A stretch of 64,000 nucleotides of DNA. Source: Ilyomonas sp965199905 (GTDB lineage: Bacteria > Bacteroidota > Bacteroidia > Chitinophagales > Chitinophagaceae). The stretch covers positions 1,488,001 through 1,552,000 of the forward strand of contig OZ241366.1 in assembly GCA_965199905.1 (NCBI GenBank), read 5' to 3'. Positions 34,915 through 44,531 of the stretch are shown here, in pieces. The notes beneath the pieces were generated by a model. The model was not told the origin of the DNA. It did no database searches and worked only from the letters and a program-made list of their open reading frames with translations. Within the stretch, counting starts at the first letter, position 1. Every line of letters starts with the position of its first letter. The position numbers were made by a program, and so were the translations under genes.

Positions 34915-36780
34915 ATGCAAAAAGGACAAATACGCGTTCAAACGGAAAACATTTTTCCCATCATTAAAAAATTTCTTTACAGCGATCATGAGATTTTTTT
35001 AAGAGAACTGGTGAGTAACGCCGTTGATGCCACGCAAAAATTAAAAACACTTTCTTCCATTGGTGAAGCTAAAGGAGATATTGGTGAACTAAAAATAGAC
35101 GTTGTAGTTGACGCTAAAGAAAAAACACTAACCATTACCGACCGCGGTGTCGGTATGACGAAAGAAGAAGTTGACAAGTACCTGAACCAGGTAGCGTTTA
35201 GTGGCGCAGAGGAGTTTTTAAATAAATATAAAGATGCCAATATTATCGGGCATTTTGGGCTTGGTTTCTACAGTGCTTTTATGGTAAGCAGCCGCGTAGA
35301 AGTATTGACACAAAGCTTTAATGAAGAAGCACCAAGCGTTTACTGGAGTTGTGATGGAAGTCCCGAATTTGAATTGTATGAAATAGAAAAGCGCGACCGC
35401 GGAACGAAAATCATACTTCACATAAATGAAGAGAGCAGTGAGTTTTTGGAAGGCAGTCGTGTAAAAGGCGTTCTGGAAAAGTTCTGTCGCTTTCTGCCTG
35501 TGCCGATTTATTTTACAGATACGGCTGAAACAAAGGAAGAAAAAGAAGAAGAACAAAAGCCAATCAATAATACGCATCCAATATGGGTAAAAAAGCCATC
35601 TGAATTAACAGCAGAAGATTACCAGAATTTTTACCGCGAACTCTATCCTTTTGGTGAAACTCCGCTGTTCTGGATACACCTGAATGTTGATTATCCATTC
35701 AACCTGACAGGCATTTTATATTTCCCTAAAATCAAGCAGAGCTACGAGATACAAAAAGACAAAATTCAGTTGTACAGCAACCAGGTATTTGTAACAGATG
35801 AAGTAAAAAATATTGTTCCCGAATTTTTAATGCTTCTTCATGGTGTAATAGACAGCCCGGACATTCCGCTGAATGTAAGCCGTAGCTACTTACAAGGCGA
35901 TCCGAATGTGAAAAAGATAAATGCTCACATTACCAAAAAAGTAGCTGATAAGCTGGACGAAATGTTCAGGAATGATAGGCCGTCTTTCGAGGAAAAATGG
36001 GAAAGCCTTGGATTGTTTGTGAAGTACGGTATGATGACCGATGACAAATTTTTTGATAAAGCTGCCAAATTTTTGATTTTGCAGGATGTATCTGACAGTA
36101 AATTTTATACGCTGGATGAATACAAAATGGCAACCGAAACGCTGCAAAAAAACAAAGAAGGCAAGCACGTTGTTTTATATACAACAGATCCTATTCAACA
36201 GGATGCCTATATCCAAGCTTCCAAAGCCAAAGGCTACATCGTGATAAAGATGGAAACGTTAATTGATGCATCTTTTATCAACCAAATGGAAATGAAATGG
36301 AATGACGTGCATTTTGTGCGTGTCGATTCAGACATCGTTGATAATTTGATAGACAAACAAGATGCAACGGAGAGTGTTTTAAGTAAAGACGAAGAAACCA
36401 GATTGAAAGATTTTTTCACGTTCGAAGTACCGCAACTTCATGTGTCTGTGGAAGTAAAAGGATTAAGTGCAGATACAGCACCTGTTGTAGCTACGCGTCC
36501 GGAATTTATGCGTCGAATGAAAGACATGTCGAGCATGGGCGGCGGCGGAATGACAGCATTTTATGCAACAATGCCTGATGAAGTAACATTGACGGTAAAT
36601 GGCAACCACCCGATTTATCAAAACCTTCTAAAGGAAAATGATGAGTCAAGAATGAAAAAGCAAATCCGCACGCTGGCTGATATGGCACTTCTTTCCCAAG
36701 GCTTGCTAAAAGGTACCGATTTAACCAACTTCATCAACCGCAATATCGAGTTAATGCAGGAAGAAAAAGCTGAAGCATAA
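34915..36780 (+). CDS. htpG: chaperone HtpG (Hsp90)
   Basis: ATP-dependent cytoplasmic chaperone, 621 residues. The N-terminal GHKL ATPase domain shows ELVSNAVDATQKL (the Asn/Asp Mg site), DRGVGMTKEEV (Asp that contacts adenine) and GHFGLGFYSAFMV. The middle domain carries the conserved VFVTDEVKNIVPEFL and SRSYLQGDPNVKKI with the catalytic arginine; the C-terminal domain handles dimerisation. Length is normal. It is flanked on both sides by terminators, so it is a single-gene unit. Confidence 0.96.
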   Translation: MQKGQIRVQTENIFPIIKKFLYSDHEIFLRELVSNAVDATQKLKTLSSIGEAKGDIGELKIDVVVDAKEKTLTITDRGVGMTKEEVDKYLNQVAFSGAEEFLNKYKDANIIGHFGLGFYSAFMVSSRVEVLTQSFNEEAPSVYWSCDGSPEFELYEIEKRDRGTKIILHINEESSEFLEGSRVKGVLEKFCRFLPVPIYFTDTAETKEEKEEEQKPINNTHPIWVKKPSELTAEDYQNFYRELYPFGETPLFWIHLNVDYPFNLTGILYFPKIKQSYEIQKDKIQLYSNQVFVTDEVKNIVPEFLMLLHGVIDSPDIPLNVSRSYLQGDPNVKKINAHITKKVADKLDEMFRNDRPSFEEKWESLGLFVKYGMMTDDKFFDKAAKFLILQDVSDSKFYTLDEYKMATETLQKNKEGKHVVLYTTDPIQQDAYIQASKAKGYIVIKMETLIDASFINQMEMKWNDVHFVRVDSDIVDNLIDKQDATESVLSKDEETRLKDFFTFEVPQLHVSVEVKGLSADTAPVVATRPEFMRRMKDMSSMGGGGMTAFYATMPDEVTLTVNGNHPIYQNLLKENDESRMKKQIRTLADMALLSQGLLKGTDLTNFINRNIELMQEEKAEA

Positions 36781-36800
36781 TCCTGCGATAAGAATATAAT

Positions 36801-36836
36801 AAAAAGACCTCTGTTTGTACAAACAGAGGTCTTTTT
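36801..36836. terminator. bidirectional terminator between htpG and the DUF2807 gene
   Basis: AAAAAGACCTCTGTTTG and CAAACAGAGGTCTTTTT form a perfect self-complementary hairpin with A- and T-tracts on both ends, serving the two converging genes. Confidence 0.92.
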
Positions 36837-36878
36837 ATTTCAACCAAAATATCGGTTAATAATATTCAATCAACGATA

Positions 36879-37595
36879 CTATACTTTCCTTACCCTCCCG
36901 CTGCCGGCAACTTTGCTGGCAACCGTAGCATCACCGCTATAATAAACATTTCCGCTGCCACTGATTTGTGCTGTTAACGCTTTGTCGGCATGTATGCGCA
37001 GGTTACCACTGCCCGACAATTGTATGGTAGCTGTTTTGCAAACTAAGTTTTCCAGGTTGGCGCTCCCGCTTCCGCTTTGCCTGATATCTGCTTCTTCATC
37101 TACTTTACCGGATAAATTGATGGAGCCGCTGCCCGACATCCGCATGGAAAGCGAACCAGTAGAGGTAAAGTTCACTTTAACCGAACCCGAGCCAGATACT
37201 GCCACAGATGTATTTCCTTTATTACTGAAATTATCCTTGCCTGTTATGCTGCCGCTGCCACTTTGTGCAAGGGCAATAATTGTGGTCATTGTTATAAAAA
37301 CATTTATTGGCTGATTGGTTTTAAGTGTGTAGCCTTTCTTTACTTTTATCGTCAACATACCATCTTTTACTTCTGTTTCTATATATGGTAAAAGGTTCTC
37401 CTCACCTTCCAGTTTAATTGATTGATTGTTGCCATAAGCAATCTCTACATGCATGATACCGCCGGAAGCTAAAGCTGTGTAATCACTCGCTTCACGGGTT
37501 TCTGATTTAGAAACATGATTGCCTTTTATAACTTTCCACCCGGCGAAAGAAGACGTGCTAACAGCGATGCAACATATTAAAAACAGTGTTCTCAC
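36879..37595 (-). CDS. DUF2807 (GIN domain) secreted protein
   Basis: Putative exported adhesin-head-like protein, 238 residues from the GTG at 37595. That start gives a clean signal peptide (RTLFLICCIAVSTSSFAG); an in-frame GTG at 37670 would add 25 residues with a less regular leader. The body is a right-handed beta-helix type repeat in which GSGS recurs about every 20 residues (SGSGSITG, SGSGSVKV, SGSGSINL, SGSGSANL, SGSGNLRI). Such GIN proteins are common in Bacteroidota; function unknown. It converges on htpG across the shared terminator. Confidence 0.8.
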   Translation of the reverse strand: MRTLFLICCIAVSTSSFAGWKVIKGNHVSKSETREASDYTALASGGIMHVEIAYGNNQSIKLEGEENLLPYIETEVKDGMLTIKVKKGYTLKTNQPINVFITMTTIIALAQSGSGSITGKDNFSNKGNTSVAVSGSGSVKVNFTSTGSLSMRMSGSGSINLSGKVDEEADIRQSGSGSANLENLVCKTATIQLSGSGNLRIHADKALTAQISGSGNVYYSGDATVASKVAGSGRVRKV

Positions 37596-37824
37596 AATTT
37601 CAGATTTAGGAGTGAAACGGGAACACGTAAAAAAAGTTACAATAAATAAGAATGAATAAAAATTACGCACAAACTTATGTTCTAAAGGATGTTCCGATAT
37701 CCTGATTTTGTTTATTTATTCTTCATTTCTTTTGATAAGTATAAAAAAATTACCAACTCACATAAAAGAAAACCGCTGCAAATGGTAACAGATATTTGGT
37801 TATTTTGCTACAAAACATAGCTGC

Positions 37825-39078
37825 TTGCAAAGCCTCCTTATTTTTTATTTGCTGCTGATTGTCTGGCTTATCACAGTTATTCCTTTCTTTAAAAAGACAG
37901 GTCTCAACAAATGGATTTTGGTTCTTTTGTTCCTGCTGAAAATAGCAGCAGGATTTGCTTATGCAAAATATTATGCACTGCCACAAAACATAGCTACTGC
38001 AGATACATGGAACTTCTACAAGGCAAGCTTGAAGGAAACGAACTGGCTTCTGCGAGATCCGGCTGGCTTTATCAAAGATTATTTTCATTCGCCGTATGAA
38101 CAGGGTAGTAACTTGTTTGCTGGTTCTTCATCTTATTGGAACGACCTTGATTACAATACAATCGTGAAAGGAATTGCAACAGTAAATGTAATTACCGGTA
38201 GCAATTATTACACGGATCTTCTCTTGTTTAATTTCCTGTTTTTTATCGGTCCTGTGGCTTTGTACCGGCTTGCCAAACCCTTTTGGAAATATAATAAACT
38301 CTTGCTTTTAGTGCCCGTATTTCTGCTTCCTTCCTTCCTGTTCTGGTGTAGTGGTCTTCATAAAGACGGGCTGATTTTTACGTGTATTGCAATGAGCTTG
38401 TTTTGCCTGCATAAGCAACTTGTTCGCAACAAATTTTTGCTGGCGCAAACCGGGATTATGCTCATCTGTTTCGTATTGTTGTTTGCGCTTCGCAATGTGC
38501 TGCTGCTGCTTCTGCTTCCTGCCTTGACGGCGTATTTCCTGGCTCATAAAAAACCAAGCTTTGCTCTGTATTATTTCGGTGGAATTTACCTTACAGGAAT
38601 CCTGCTTTTTTTTGCATTGCCGCACTTCTTTCCCTTACTTGATTTTCCAAACTACATTATTGAAAAACAGCAGGAGTTTAATGCACTTAGCGGCAATTCG
38701 AAAGTAGATTTGCCATCACTGCAGCCTAACTTTTTTTCGTTCGGGGGCTTTACTCCTTATGCTGTGGATCTTTTGTTTTTTCGTCCTCGTGCCGGCGAGC
38801 TAAAAAATACAAATTATACGTTTGCTTTTTTAGAAAATATATTCATTCTTATACTGGCAGTGGTCTCTATTTTATTCCAAAAAATAAATAAAAGAATTCC
38901 TCCGCTGCTGTTATTCTTCTTGTTTTTCAGTGTATCGGTCTTGTTATTATGCGGCTATACAGTCACTTTTGTTGGTGCTATCGTTCGCTATAAAAGCGTG
39001 GTATTGCCGTTTCTTTCCTTATTTTTCCTCCTTTCCATAAGTAACAAATTGTTGTTCTTTATGAAATTAATAAAATAG
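37825..39078 (+). CDS. polytopic membrane protein, GT39/EpsG-like
   Basis: Integral membrane protein of 417 residues with about ten hydrophobic helices and one soluble loop after helix 2 (DTWNFYKASLKETNWLLRDP). The overall look is that of membrane glycosyltransferases of the C superfamily or polysaccharide polymerases, but I see no diagnostic motif, so this is only a resemblance. No ATG lies upstream of the homologous-looking start; TTG 37825 is the first usable codon after an in-frame stop and follows TATTTTGC at 37801-37808, a near -7 element. Divergent from the DUF2807 gene. Confidence 0.65.
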   Translation: MQSLLIFYLLLIVWLITVIPFFKKTGLNKWILVLLFLLKIAAGFAYAKYYALPQNIATADTWNFYKASLKETNWLLRDPAGFIKDYFHSPYEQGSNLFAGSSSYWNDLDYNTIVKGIATVNVITGSNYYTDLLLFNFLFFIGPVALYRLAKPFWKYNKLLLLVPVFLLPSFLFWCSGLHKDGLIFTCIAMSLFCLHKQLVRNKFLLAQTGIMLICFVLLFALRNVLLLLLLPALTAYFLAHKKPSFALYYFGGIYLTGILLFFALPHFFPLLDFPNYIIEKQQEFNALSGNSKVDLPSLQPNFFSFGGFTPYAVDLLFFRPRAGELKNTNYTFAFLENIFILILAVVSILFQKINKRIPPLLLFFLFFSVSVLLLCGYTVTFVGAIVRYKSVVLPFLSLFFLLSISNKLLFFMKLIK

Positions 39079-39298
39079 CCATTCATCTTTTTTTTATTCA
39101 TTTGCATACCTGCCATCGGGATTTTTACTTTTTTAGAAAATTTTGTTTCTGCATTATTTAATACACCACAAAATTTCTAGGAAAAACTAATATGAAGATC
39201 AACGGATATTTATATAAAACTAACAAGGCAGCATTCCAGATAGTAAAATAAGTACCAGGCAAAAACAGTTCAATTTAGCACTATAAAATCATCAAAGT

Positions 39299-41488
39299 AT
39301 GTCATTACGTTTTCAGGCAATCAACAATTTAACCAGCTATCCGCAAACACTTACTGAAAAATCTGTAAAGATTACAGCCATATTTGGAGATCATGTATTC
39401 ACACTAAAAAAATCGCGGGAGTATCTTAGCGATGAAGCTTATAAAAGTCTTGTAGGCAGCATTAAAGGTGGTAAAAAAATAGACCGCTATGTGGCTAATC
39501 AAATAGCCAGCGGCATGAGGGCTTGGGCTGAGAGTATGGGCGTAACGCACTATACACACTGGTTTCAACCACTTACCGGAACGACAGCAGAAAAGCATGA
39601 TTCTTTTTTTACCCTTAAAAGCGATGGCACAGCAATCGAGGAGTTTGATGGCGCCGCGCTGATACAACAAGAACCTGATGCTTCATCATTTCCAAGCGGT
39701 GGCTTACGTGCAACGTTTGAAGCACGCGGCTATACGGCATGGGATCCTTCTTCACCGGCTTTTGTAATGGAAATTGGTAATGGCAAAACACTTTGTATTC
39801 CTACCATATTTGTATCATACACAGGCGAATCCTTGGACTACAAAGCACCTTTGATGAAAGCCCTGGAAGCACTGAATAAAAGCGCGGTTGAAGTTGCCAA
39901 TTATTTTGATAAAAACGTAACCAAAGTAACGCCCACGTTAGGTTGGGAACAGGAATATTTTGTGATTGATGAAGGTCTTGCCAATGCGCGTCCCGACCTC
40001 GTACAATGCGGTCGCACTGTATTCGGCGCTTCGCCTGCCAAAGGTCAGCAACTGGAAGATCATTACTTCGGTTCGATACCTGAGCGTATTTATGCCTTTA
40101 TGCGCGATTTTGAAAATGAATCCTATCGCCTTGGCATTCCTTTGCGCACACGGCATAATGAGGTAGCGCCATCGCAATTTGAATGCGCTCCTATTTTTGA
40201 AGAAGTGAACCTTGCCGTAGATCACAACACGTTGCTGATGGATGTGATGACGCGTGTAGCCAAGCGTCACGGCCTCGTGGTACTTCTTCACGAAAAACCC
40301 TTTGCAGGCATCAACGGAAGCGGTAAGCACAACAACTGGAGCATGGCAACGGATACCGGCGTGAACCTTTTAGCGCCTGGCAAAACGCCAAAAACAAACC
40401 TCATGTTCCTGACTTTTTTTGTAAACACAATTAAAGCTGTACATGATTATGCTGATGTATTAAGGGCTGCCATTGCCTCAGAGCCAAACGACCACCGCCT
40501 GGGTGCCAATGAAGCGCCACCAGCGATCATCTCTGTATTTGCAGGTCAGTATTTAGCCAAAGTATTATCTGATATTGAAACCCGCGTGGGCGAGCGTTTT
40601 GATGAGCAGGATGAAGCGATTTTAAAGCTTGATTTGCACCGCAGTATTCCTGAGCTGATGTTGGATAATACCGACCGCAACCGCACATCACCTTTTGCTT
40701 TTACAGGTAATAAATTTGAGTTCCGCGCGGTAGGTTCTTCTGCCAATTGCGCCAATGCTATGATTGCCCTAAATACAATTATGGCTGAAACGTTGAAGAA
40801 CTTTAAAACGGAAGTTGACGGTATGATAAATAAAGGCGAGAAGAAAGAACTTGCCATTATGCATACCATTCAGAAATATATTGTTGAAAGCAAGCAGGTA
40901 TTATTTGAAGGTGATGGATATAGCGAAGAATGGGCGCAGGAAGCTGAAAAGCGCGGATTGCCGAATGTAAAAACGACACCGCTTGCATTAGATGCAATGG
41001 TGACCGATAAAGCCAAGCGCTTGTTTGAAAGCAACAGTGTTTACAATCATTTGGAGCTGGAAGCCCGTTACGAAATCGAGCTTGAAAAATATATCAAAAA
41101 GGTGCAGATAGAAGCCCGCATTATGGGCGATTTATCACTGAATCATATTATTCCAACGGCGATCAATTATCAGAATCAACTGGCGCAAAACATCAAAGGA
41201 CTTAAAGATGCAGGATTGCCGGAAGCTTCTTTTTCAAGCCAGATTGAAATTATTAAAGAAGTATCTGAACATATAAACTTCATTTACACCAAAGTGCATG
41301 AAATGGTAGAAGCCCGGAAGGTGGCAAATAATATGACCGATACCCGCGAAAAAGCTATCACATATTGCGATGAAGTAAAAGGCAGATTCTTTGATGAGAT
41401 CCGTTATCACATAGATAAGCTGGAACACCTGGTTGATGATGATAAGTGGACTTTACCGAAGTATAGAGAGCTGTTGTTTTTGCGGTAG
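39299..41488 (+). CDS. glnN: glutamine synthetase type III
   Basis: Makes glutamine from glutamate, ammonia and ATP; type III enzymes are dodecameric and typical of Bacteroidota and cyanobacteria. 729 residues, the usual length (types I and II are near 350-470). Visible motifs: THWFQPLTGTTAEKHDSF, PTLGWEQEYFVID (metal-site glutamates), RHNEVAPSQFECAPIFE, KPFAGINGSGKHNNWS (ATP-site) and DRNRTSPFAFTGNKFEFR (glutamate-binding arginines). It is monocistronic, ending at a bidirectional terminator. A 220-bp leader precedes it. Confidence 0.97.
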   Translation: MSLRFQAINNLTSYPQTLTEKSVKITAIFGDHVFTLKKSREYLSDEAYKSLVGSIKGGKKIDRYVANQIASGMRAWAESMGVTHYTHWFQPLTGTTAEKHDSFFTLKSDGTAIEEFDGAALIQQEPDASSFPSGGLRATFEARGYTAWDPSSPAFVMEIGNGKTLCIPTIFVSYTGESLDYKAPLMKALEALNKSAVEVANYFDKNVTKVTPTLGWEQEYFVIDEGLANARPDLVQCGRTVFGASPAKGQQLEDHYFGSIPERIYAFMRDFENESYRLGIPLRTRHNEVAPSQFECAPIFEEVNLAVDHNTLLMDVMTRVAKRHGLVVLLHEKPFAGINGSGKHNNWSMATDTGVNLLAPGKTPKTNLMFLTFFVNTIKAVHDYADVLRAAIASEPNDHRLGANEAPPAIISVFAGQYLAKVLSDIETRVGERFDEQDEAILKLDLHRSIPELMLDNTDRNRTSPFAFTGNKFEFRAVGSSANCANAMIALNTIMAETLKNFKTEVDGMINKGEKKELAIMHTIQKYIVESKQVLFEGDGYSEEWAQEAEKRGLPNVKTTPLALDAMVTDKAKRLFESNSVYNHLELEARYEIELEKYIKKVQIEARIMGDLSLNHIIPTAINYQNQLAQNIKGLKDAGLPEASFSSQIEIIKEVSEHINFIYTKVHEMVEARKVANNMTDTREKAITYCDEVKGRFFDEIRYHIDKLEHLVDDDKWTLPKYRELLFLR

Positions 41489-41502
41489 AATATAGAACAT
41501 GA

Positions 41503-41622
41503 ATGACACGAACTAGCGCGCACGGATAAAAAAGATTTTAAATAAAAGAGGCTGTCTTATATTTTTAAGACAGCCTCTTTTTATTTATATCCAAAACAGC
41601 TTTGCATGTGAGTTCGTGTCAT
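41503..41622. terminator. bidirectional terminator nested in a longer inverted repeat
   Basis: AAAAGAGGCTGTCTTA (41544-41559) and TAAGACAGCCTCTTTT (41566-41581) form a 16-bp stem between two converging genes. Outside it, ATGACACGAAC (41503-41513) pairs with GTTCGTGTCAT (41612-41622), so the whole intergenic region is a nested palindrome. Confidence 0.88.
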
Positions 41623-41629
41623 CTATGTT

Positions 41630-42364
41630 TTATTCATTCCATATTTTCCAATTCTCTTCCGCTTGTATGGTCAGCATATCATAACCGTTTTGGATGGTTG
41701 TACCTCTTTCCTTCCCGAGCTGCAAAAACTTCGTGAGTGGCGGATTATAAACCAGGTCGAACAAGTAATGTTTGGAAGTAAGAAACTTATAAGGAATAGA
41801 TGGCGCTTCTTCCGTTTTTGGATAAGTTCCTAATGGCGTGCTATTGATAATAATCGTGTATTCTTTAATGATTTCTTCATTGATATCTTCATACCTGATC
41901 ATGCCTTCAGAAGTTGCTGTACGAGATACAATTTTATAGTCAATAGTCAACTTCTTCAACACAAATTCAACCGCTGCAGAAGCGCCGCCGGTACCGAGTA
42001 GCAAAGCTTTTTTATGATGCGGTTGCAAATGAGTTATAAACGATTGTTCGAAGCCAATTACATCCGTATTAAAGCCATATAATTTGCCATCAGTTACTTT
42101 GATGCAATTGCAGGCTCCCACTTTTTCAACTGCACCTGAAGCTGATGTAAGATGCGGCAGCACCTGCTTTTTATAGGGAATGGTAACAGCCAATCCTTTC
42201 AGGTTTGGTGTTGCCTGTAAAACATGCGGCAGGTCTTCGATTTTTTCTATTGGAAAATTAGAAAAGACTGCATCATTGATGCCTTCGTCAATAAATTTTT
42301 GGGTAAAGTATGTCTGCGAAAATGAATGAGACAACGGAAAGCCAATGATGCCGAATGTTCTCAT
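41630..42364 (-). CDS. aroE: shikimate dehydrogenase
   Basis: Reduces 3-dehydroshikimate to shikimate with NADPH in aromatic amino acid synthesis; 244 residues. The N-terminal substrate domain has GFPLSHSFSQ (Ser pair) and TIPYKK with the catalytic lysine, and NTDVIGF with the aspartate; the Rossmann part has LGTGGASAAV and INSTPLGTYP. It is slightly shorter than the usual 270 residues. It follows the phosphosulfolactate synthase gene by 2 bp, so the two form an operon. Confidence 0.94.
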   Translation of the reverse strand: MRTFGIIGFPLSHSFSQTYFTQKFIDEGINDAVFSNFPIEKIEDLPHVLQATPNLKGLAVTIPYKKQVLPHLTSASGAVEKVGACNCIKVTDGKLYGFNTDVIGFEQSFITHLQPHHKKALLLGTGGASAAVEFVLKKLTIDYKIVSRTATSEGMIRYEDINEEIIKEYTIIINSTPLGTYPKTEEAPSIPYKFLTSKHYLFDLVYNPPLTKFLQLGKERGTTIQNGYDMLTIQAEENWKIWNE

Positions 42365-42366
42365 AA

Positions 42367-43146
42367 TTACATTCTTTGCTTCGTTTCTTCGTCAAGATAT
42401 AAATGGAAAGTATCACCACGAAGCCCGATGCGCATAGTTTCCAGCGGTATCATTTCTGAAGGTGCAATATTGCCCAGATTCACATTGCATCCCAACAGTT
42501 CCAGGAAGTAAAGCTGCTGCTCTTTTTGCGGAGCTTCCCACAATATTTTCTCGCCGGGTATCTGCGTTAAAATTTCATTTACCAAACCTTCACGCACTTC
42601 GCCGCTGCCACGGTAAATACCCACATTACCACCTTCACGCGCTTCAGCAATTACGTATGTTGAACCTGCATTCAGTTCAGCCTGCATAAGCTGAATCCAT
42701 TTATATGGAGGTATGATATGAGCCGCATCTTTACTGCCCACTTCACTCAATACCGTCCCATGCTTGGTAAGCTTTTCTATGTAGCCGCATTTCTCCGCAT
42801 GAGGAATGGTGATGGAGCCGTCGCTTACTTCCATGTATGTAATGCCATAGTCTTTACATACAGCAATGTATTCATCTACCTGGTTTCGGATAAGAAAAGC
42901 CTCGAACAAAGTGCCACCGAAATAAACAGGAATGTTATACGATTGATACACTTCAATCTTATCTCGCAGGTTAGGCGTTACGAACGAAGTGCCGAAGCCC
43001 AGTTTCACAATATCAACATACGGATGAGCAATGCTCATAAAGTTTTTGGTATCGTTCAGGCTCAGCCCTTTATCCATCACCATAGTAATGCCATAGGTGC
43101 GCGGATGCTGCGTGCGTTCCGGAATTTGCGCGAGGTTAAAATTCAT
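42367..43146 (-). CDS. comA: phosphosulfolactate synthase (ComA family)
   Basis: Family that adds sulfite to phosphoenolpyruvate giving phosphosulfolactate, known as the first step of coenzyme M synthesis in archaea. 259 residues of the TIM-barrel type: GITMVMDKGLS, VDIVKLGFGTS, VYFGGTLFEAF, YMEVSDGSITIP, VLSEVGSKD and VIAEAREGG are the conserved blocks. Homologues without coenzyme M occur widely in Bacteroidota, where the real product is not settled. It lies 2 bp upstream of aroE. A role in supplying sulfolactate or cysteate for sulfonolipids is an inference. Confidence 0.85.
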   Translation of the reverse strand: MNFNLAQIPERTQHPRTYGITMVMDKGLSLNDTKNFMSIAHPYVDIVKLGFGTSFVTPNLRDKIEVYQSYNIPVYFGGTLFEAFLIRNQVDEYIAVCKDYGITYMEVSDGSITIPHAEKCGYIEKLTKHGTVLSEVGSKDAAHIIPPYKWIQLMQAELNAGSTYVIAEAREGGNVGIYRGSGEVREGLVNEILTQIPGEKILWEAPQKEQQLYFLELLGCNVNLGNIAPSEMIPLETMRIGLRGDTFHLYLDEETKQRM

Positions 43147-43235
43147 TCTCAGTTGTGTTTAGCGGCGGCAAAAATAAGAAACGGGAAATGGAATATTGTT
43201 AATTGATAAGGAAAGAAACAAACTCTCACTTTCTA

Positions 43236-43826
43236 TTACAGCGAATAATTTTTAAGAAAGGCTATCAGTTTACCGGTTGCCTTGCGGCGATGACTGTATT
43301 CACTTTTCTCATCCATTGTCATTTCGGCAAATGTTTTATCACTGCCTTCGGGAATAAAAACAGGATCGTACCCAAACCCGCTCCCGCCATACATTTCCTG
43401 CGTAATAACGCCTTTGCAAACACCTTCAAACAAGTGTTGCTCATTGTTCAGAATTAATGAAATAACCGTTCGGAATTGTGCGTTGCGGTTTGTTTTCCCC
43501 TGCATGTTAAGGAGCAGCTTTTCTATGTTGGCAGAAAAACTTTTTTCCTCGCCGGCATATCGCGCGCTTTTTACACCAGGCTCGCCATGCAAAGCTTCTA
43601 CTTCTAAACCAGTGTCTTCGCTGAAGCAGCTTTTACCAATAAGATTGTGGATGAATTCTGATTTACCGATTGCATTCTCTTCGAGAGTATCATAAGGCTC
43701 GGGTATATCAACTATAATATCAGCTTCAGCAAGTGAAAGTATATGATACTGATTACCGATGATATGTTTTACCTCATCTACTTTATGTTGATTGTTTGTA
43801 GCAAAAATGAGTGTAGTTGATCGCAT
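43236..43826 (-). CDS. rdgB: non-canonical purine NTP pyrophosphatase (RdgB/HAM1)
   Basis: Hydrolyses ITP, XTP and dITP so that they are not built into nucleic acids; 196 residues, cytoplasmic homodimer. ATG 43826 gives the canonical start with LIFATNNQHKVDEVKHI (nucleotide-binding loop); an in-frame GTG further upstream is rejected. The motifs FSEDTGLEV (Asp/Glu metal site), GVKSARYAG, GSGFGYDPVF and KSEYSHRRKA follow in order. It lies 90 bp upstream of the ComA-aroE operon on the same strand. Confidence 0.94.
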   Translation of the reverse strand: MRSTTLIFATNNQHKVDEVKHIIGNQYHILSLAEADIIVDIPEPYDTLEENAIGKSEFIHNLIGKSCFSEDTGLEVEALHGEPGVKSARYAGEEKSFSANIEKLLLNMQGKTNRNAQFRTVISLILNNEQHLFEGVCKGVITQEMYGGSGFGYDPVFIPEGSDKTFAEMTMDEKSEYSHRRKATGKLIAFLKNYSL

Positions 43827-43932
43827 TAATTCTGTTTTAATTTTTCTCTTTTTGTCAGTTGCTCTGTGCGAATACATTTTAATGGCACGGAGAAAACAGA
43901 GAAACAGAGCTTATTAATTGTACTGCGTTATT

Positions 43933-44472
43933 TTACCCGAAAAGTGTTTTCAGACTTACCCAAAGCTTTGTCTTTTCAAGCTTCGCCTCTTTGCCATTTC
44001 CTTTCATTTCGTTCAGTGAAGCACTGCATAAGAATTTGCAGCTATCAAAGGTTTGCACTTTATAATCCGGCATTTGAAATGGCAACTGAATCTGTTGTGT
44101 TGATACGCCAAACAACAAATAAATATTTGCTCCAAACTGAGCTGTAATATCTTTATAAGTAAACGGTGTTCGATGAATGTTGAATAAGGCAATATCATTC
44201 ATGGAAAGTTGCAAAGCACCGAGCATATTGGTCAATAGCTGCAGGCTTTCATCATCCAGAAATCGCTGCTGCGGATTGTTTACCAAAACAGCTATGCCTT
44301 TCTCATTACCGCCCAAATGCAATGCCGGCGGTACTTTCGGCTCTTCTTTTTTTGTTAAACCCTGAACTTCTTCTTGTACGTGTACTTCAGCGGCGGCAGC
44401 CACATCGCCGGCTATCACCAAAGAATTTTTGTACAAATCCGCAATCACAAAACCTGGCAACTGAATTTTCAT
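43933..44472 (-). CDS. conserved hypothetical protein
   Basis: Unrecognised 179-residue soluble protein from ATG 44472; the TTG four codons upstream is not needed. Blocks that look conserved: KIQLPGFVIADLYKNSLV at the start, LTNMLGALQLSMNDIALFNI in the middle, and QFGANIYLLFGVSTQQIQLP near residue 115, with the end KLWVSLKTLFG. The pattern of buried strands is slightly like uracil-DNA-glycosylase or HolD-type folds, but I would not assign it. It is divergently transcribed from ilvE with a 59-bp shared region. Confidence 0.6.
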   Translation of the reverse strand: MKIQLPGFVIADLYKNSLVIAGDVAAAAEVHVQEEVQGLTKKEEPKVPPALHLGGNEKGIAVLVNNPQQRFLDDESLQLLTNMLGALQLSMNDIALFNIHRTPFTYKDITAQFGANIYLLFGVSTQQIQLPFQMPDYKVQTFDSCKFLCSASLNEMKGNGKEAKLEKTKLWVSLKTLFG

Positions 44473-44504
44473 AACATCTAACAATTAAACAAAACCTCTT
44501 TTCT

Positions 44505-44526
44505 TACATTTGCTCTCAACAAATGT
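44505..44526 (+). promoter_or_regulatory. ilvE -7 element inside an inverted repeat
   Basis: TACATTTG (44505-44512) matches TAnnTTTG. ACATTTG (44506-44512) and CAAATGT (44520-44526) form a perfect 7-bp inverted repeat spaced by 7 bases, covering the -7 box and the start site, five bases before the ATG. It could be an operator or an RNA hairpin at the ribosome site. Confidence 0.5.
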
Positions 44527-44531
44527 AGGGT

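Noticed and set aside
42367..43146. Coenzyme M biosynthesis
   Set aside because: No other coenzyme M genes are in the window and the organism is not a methanogen type.
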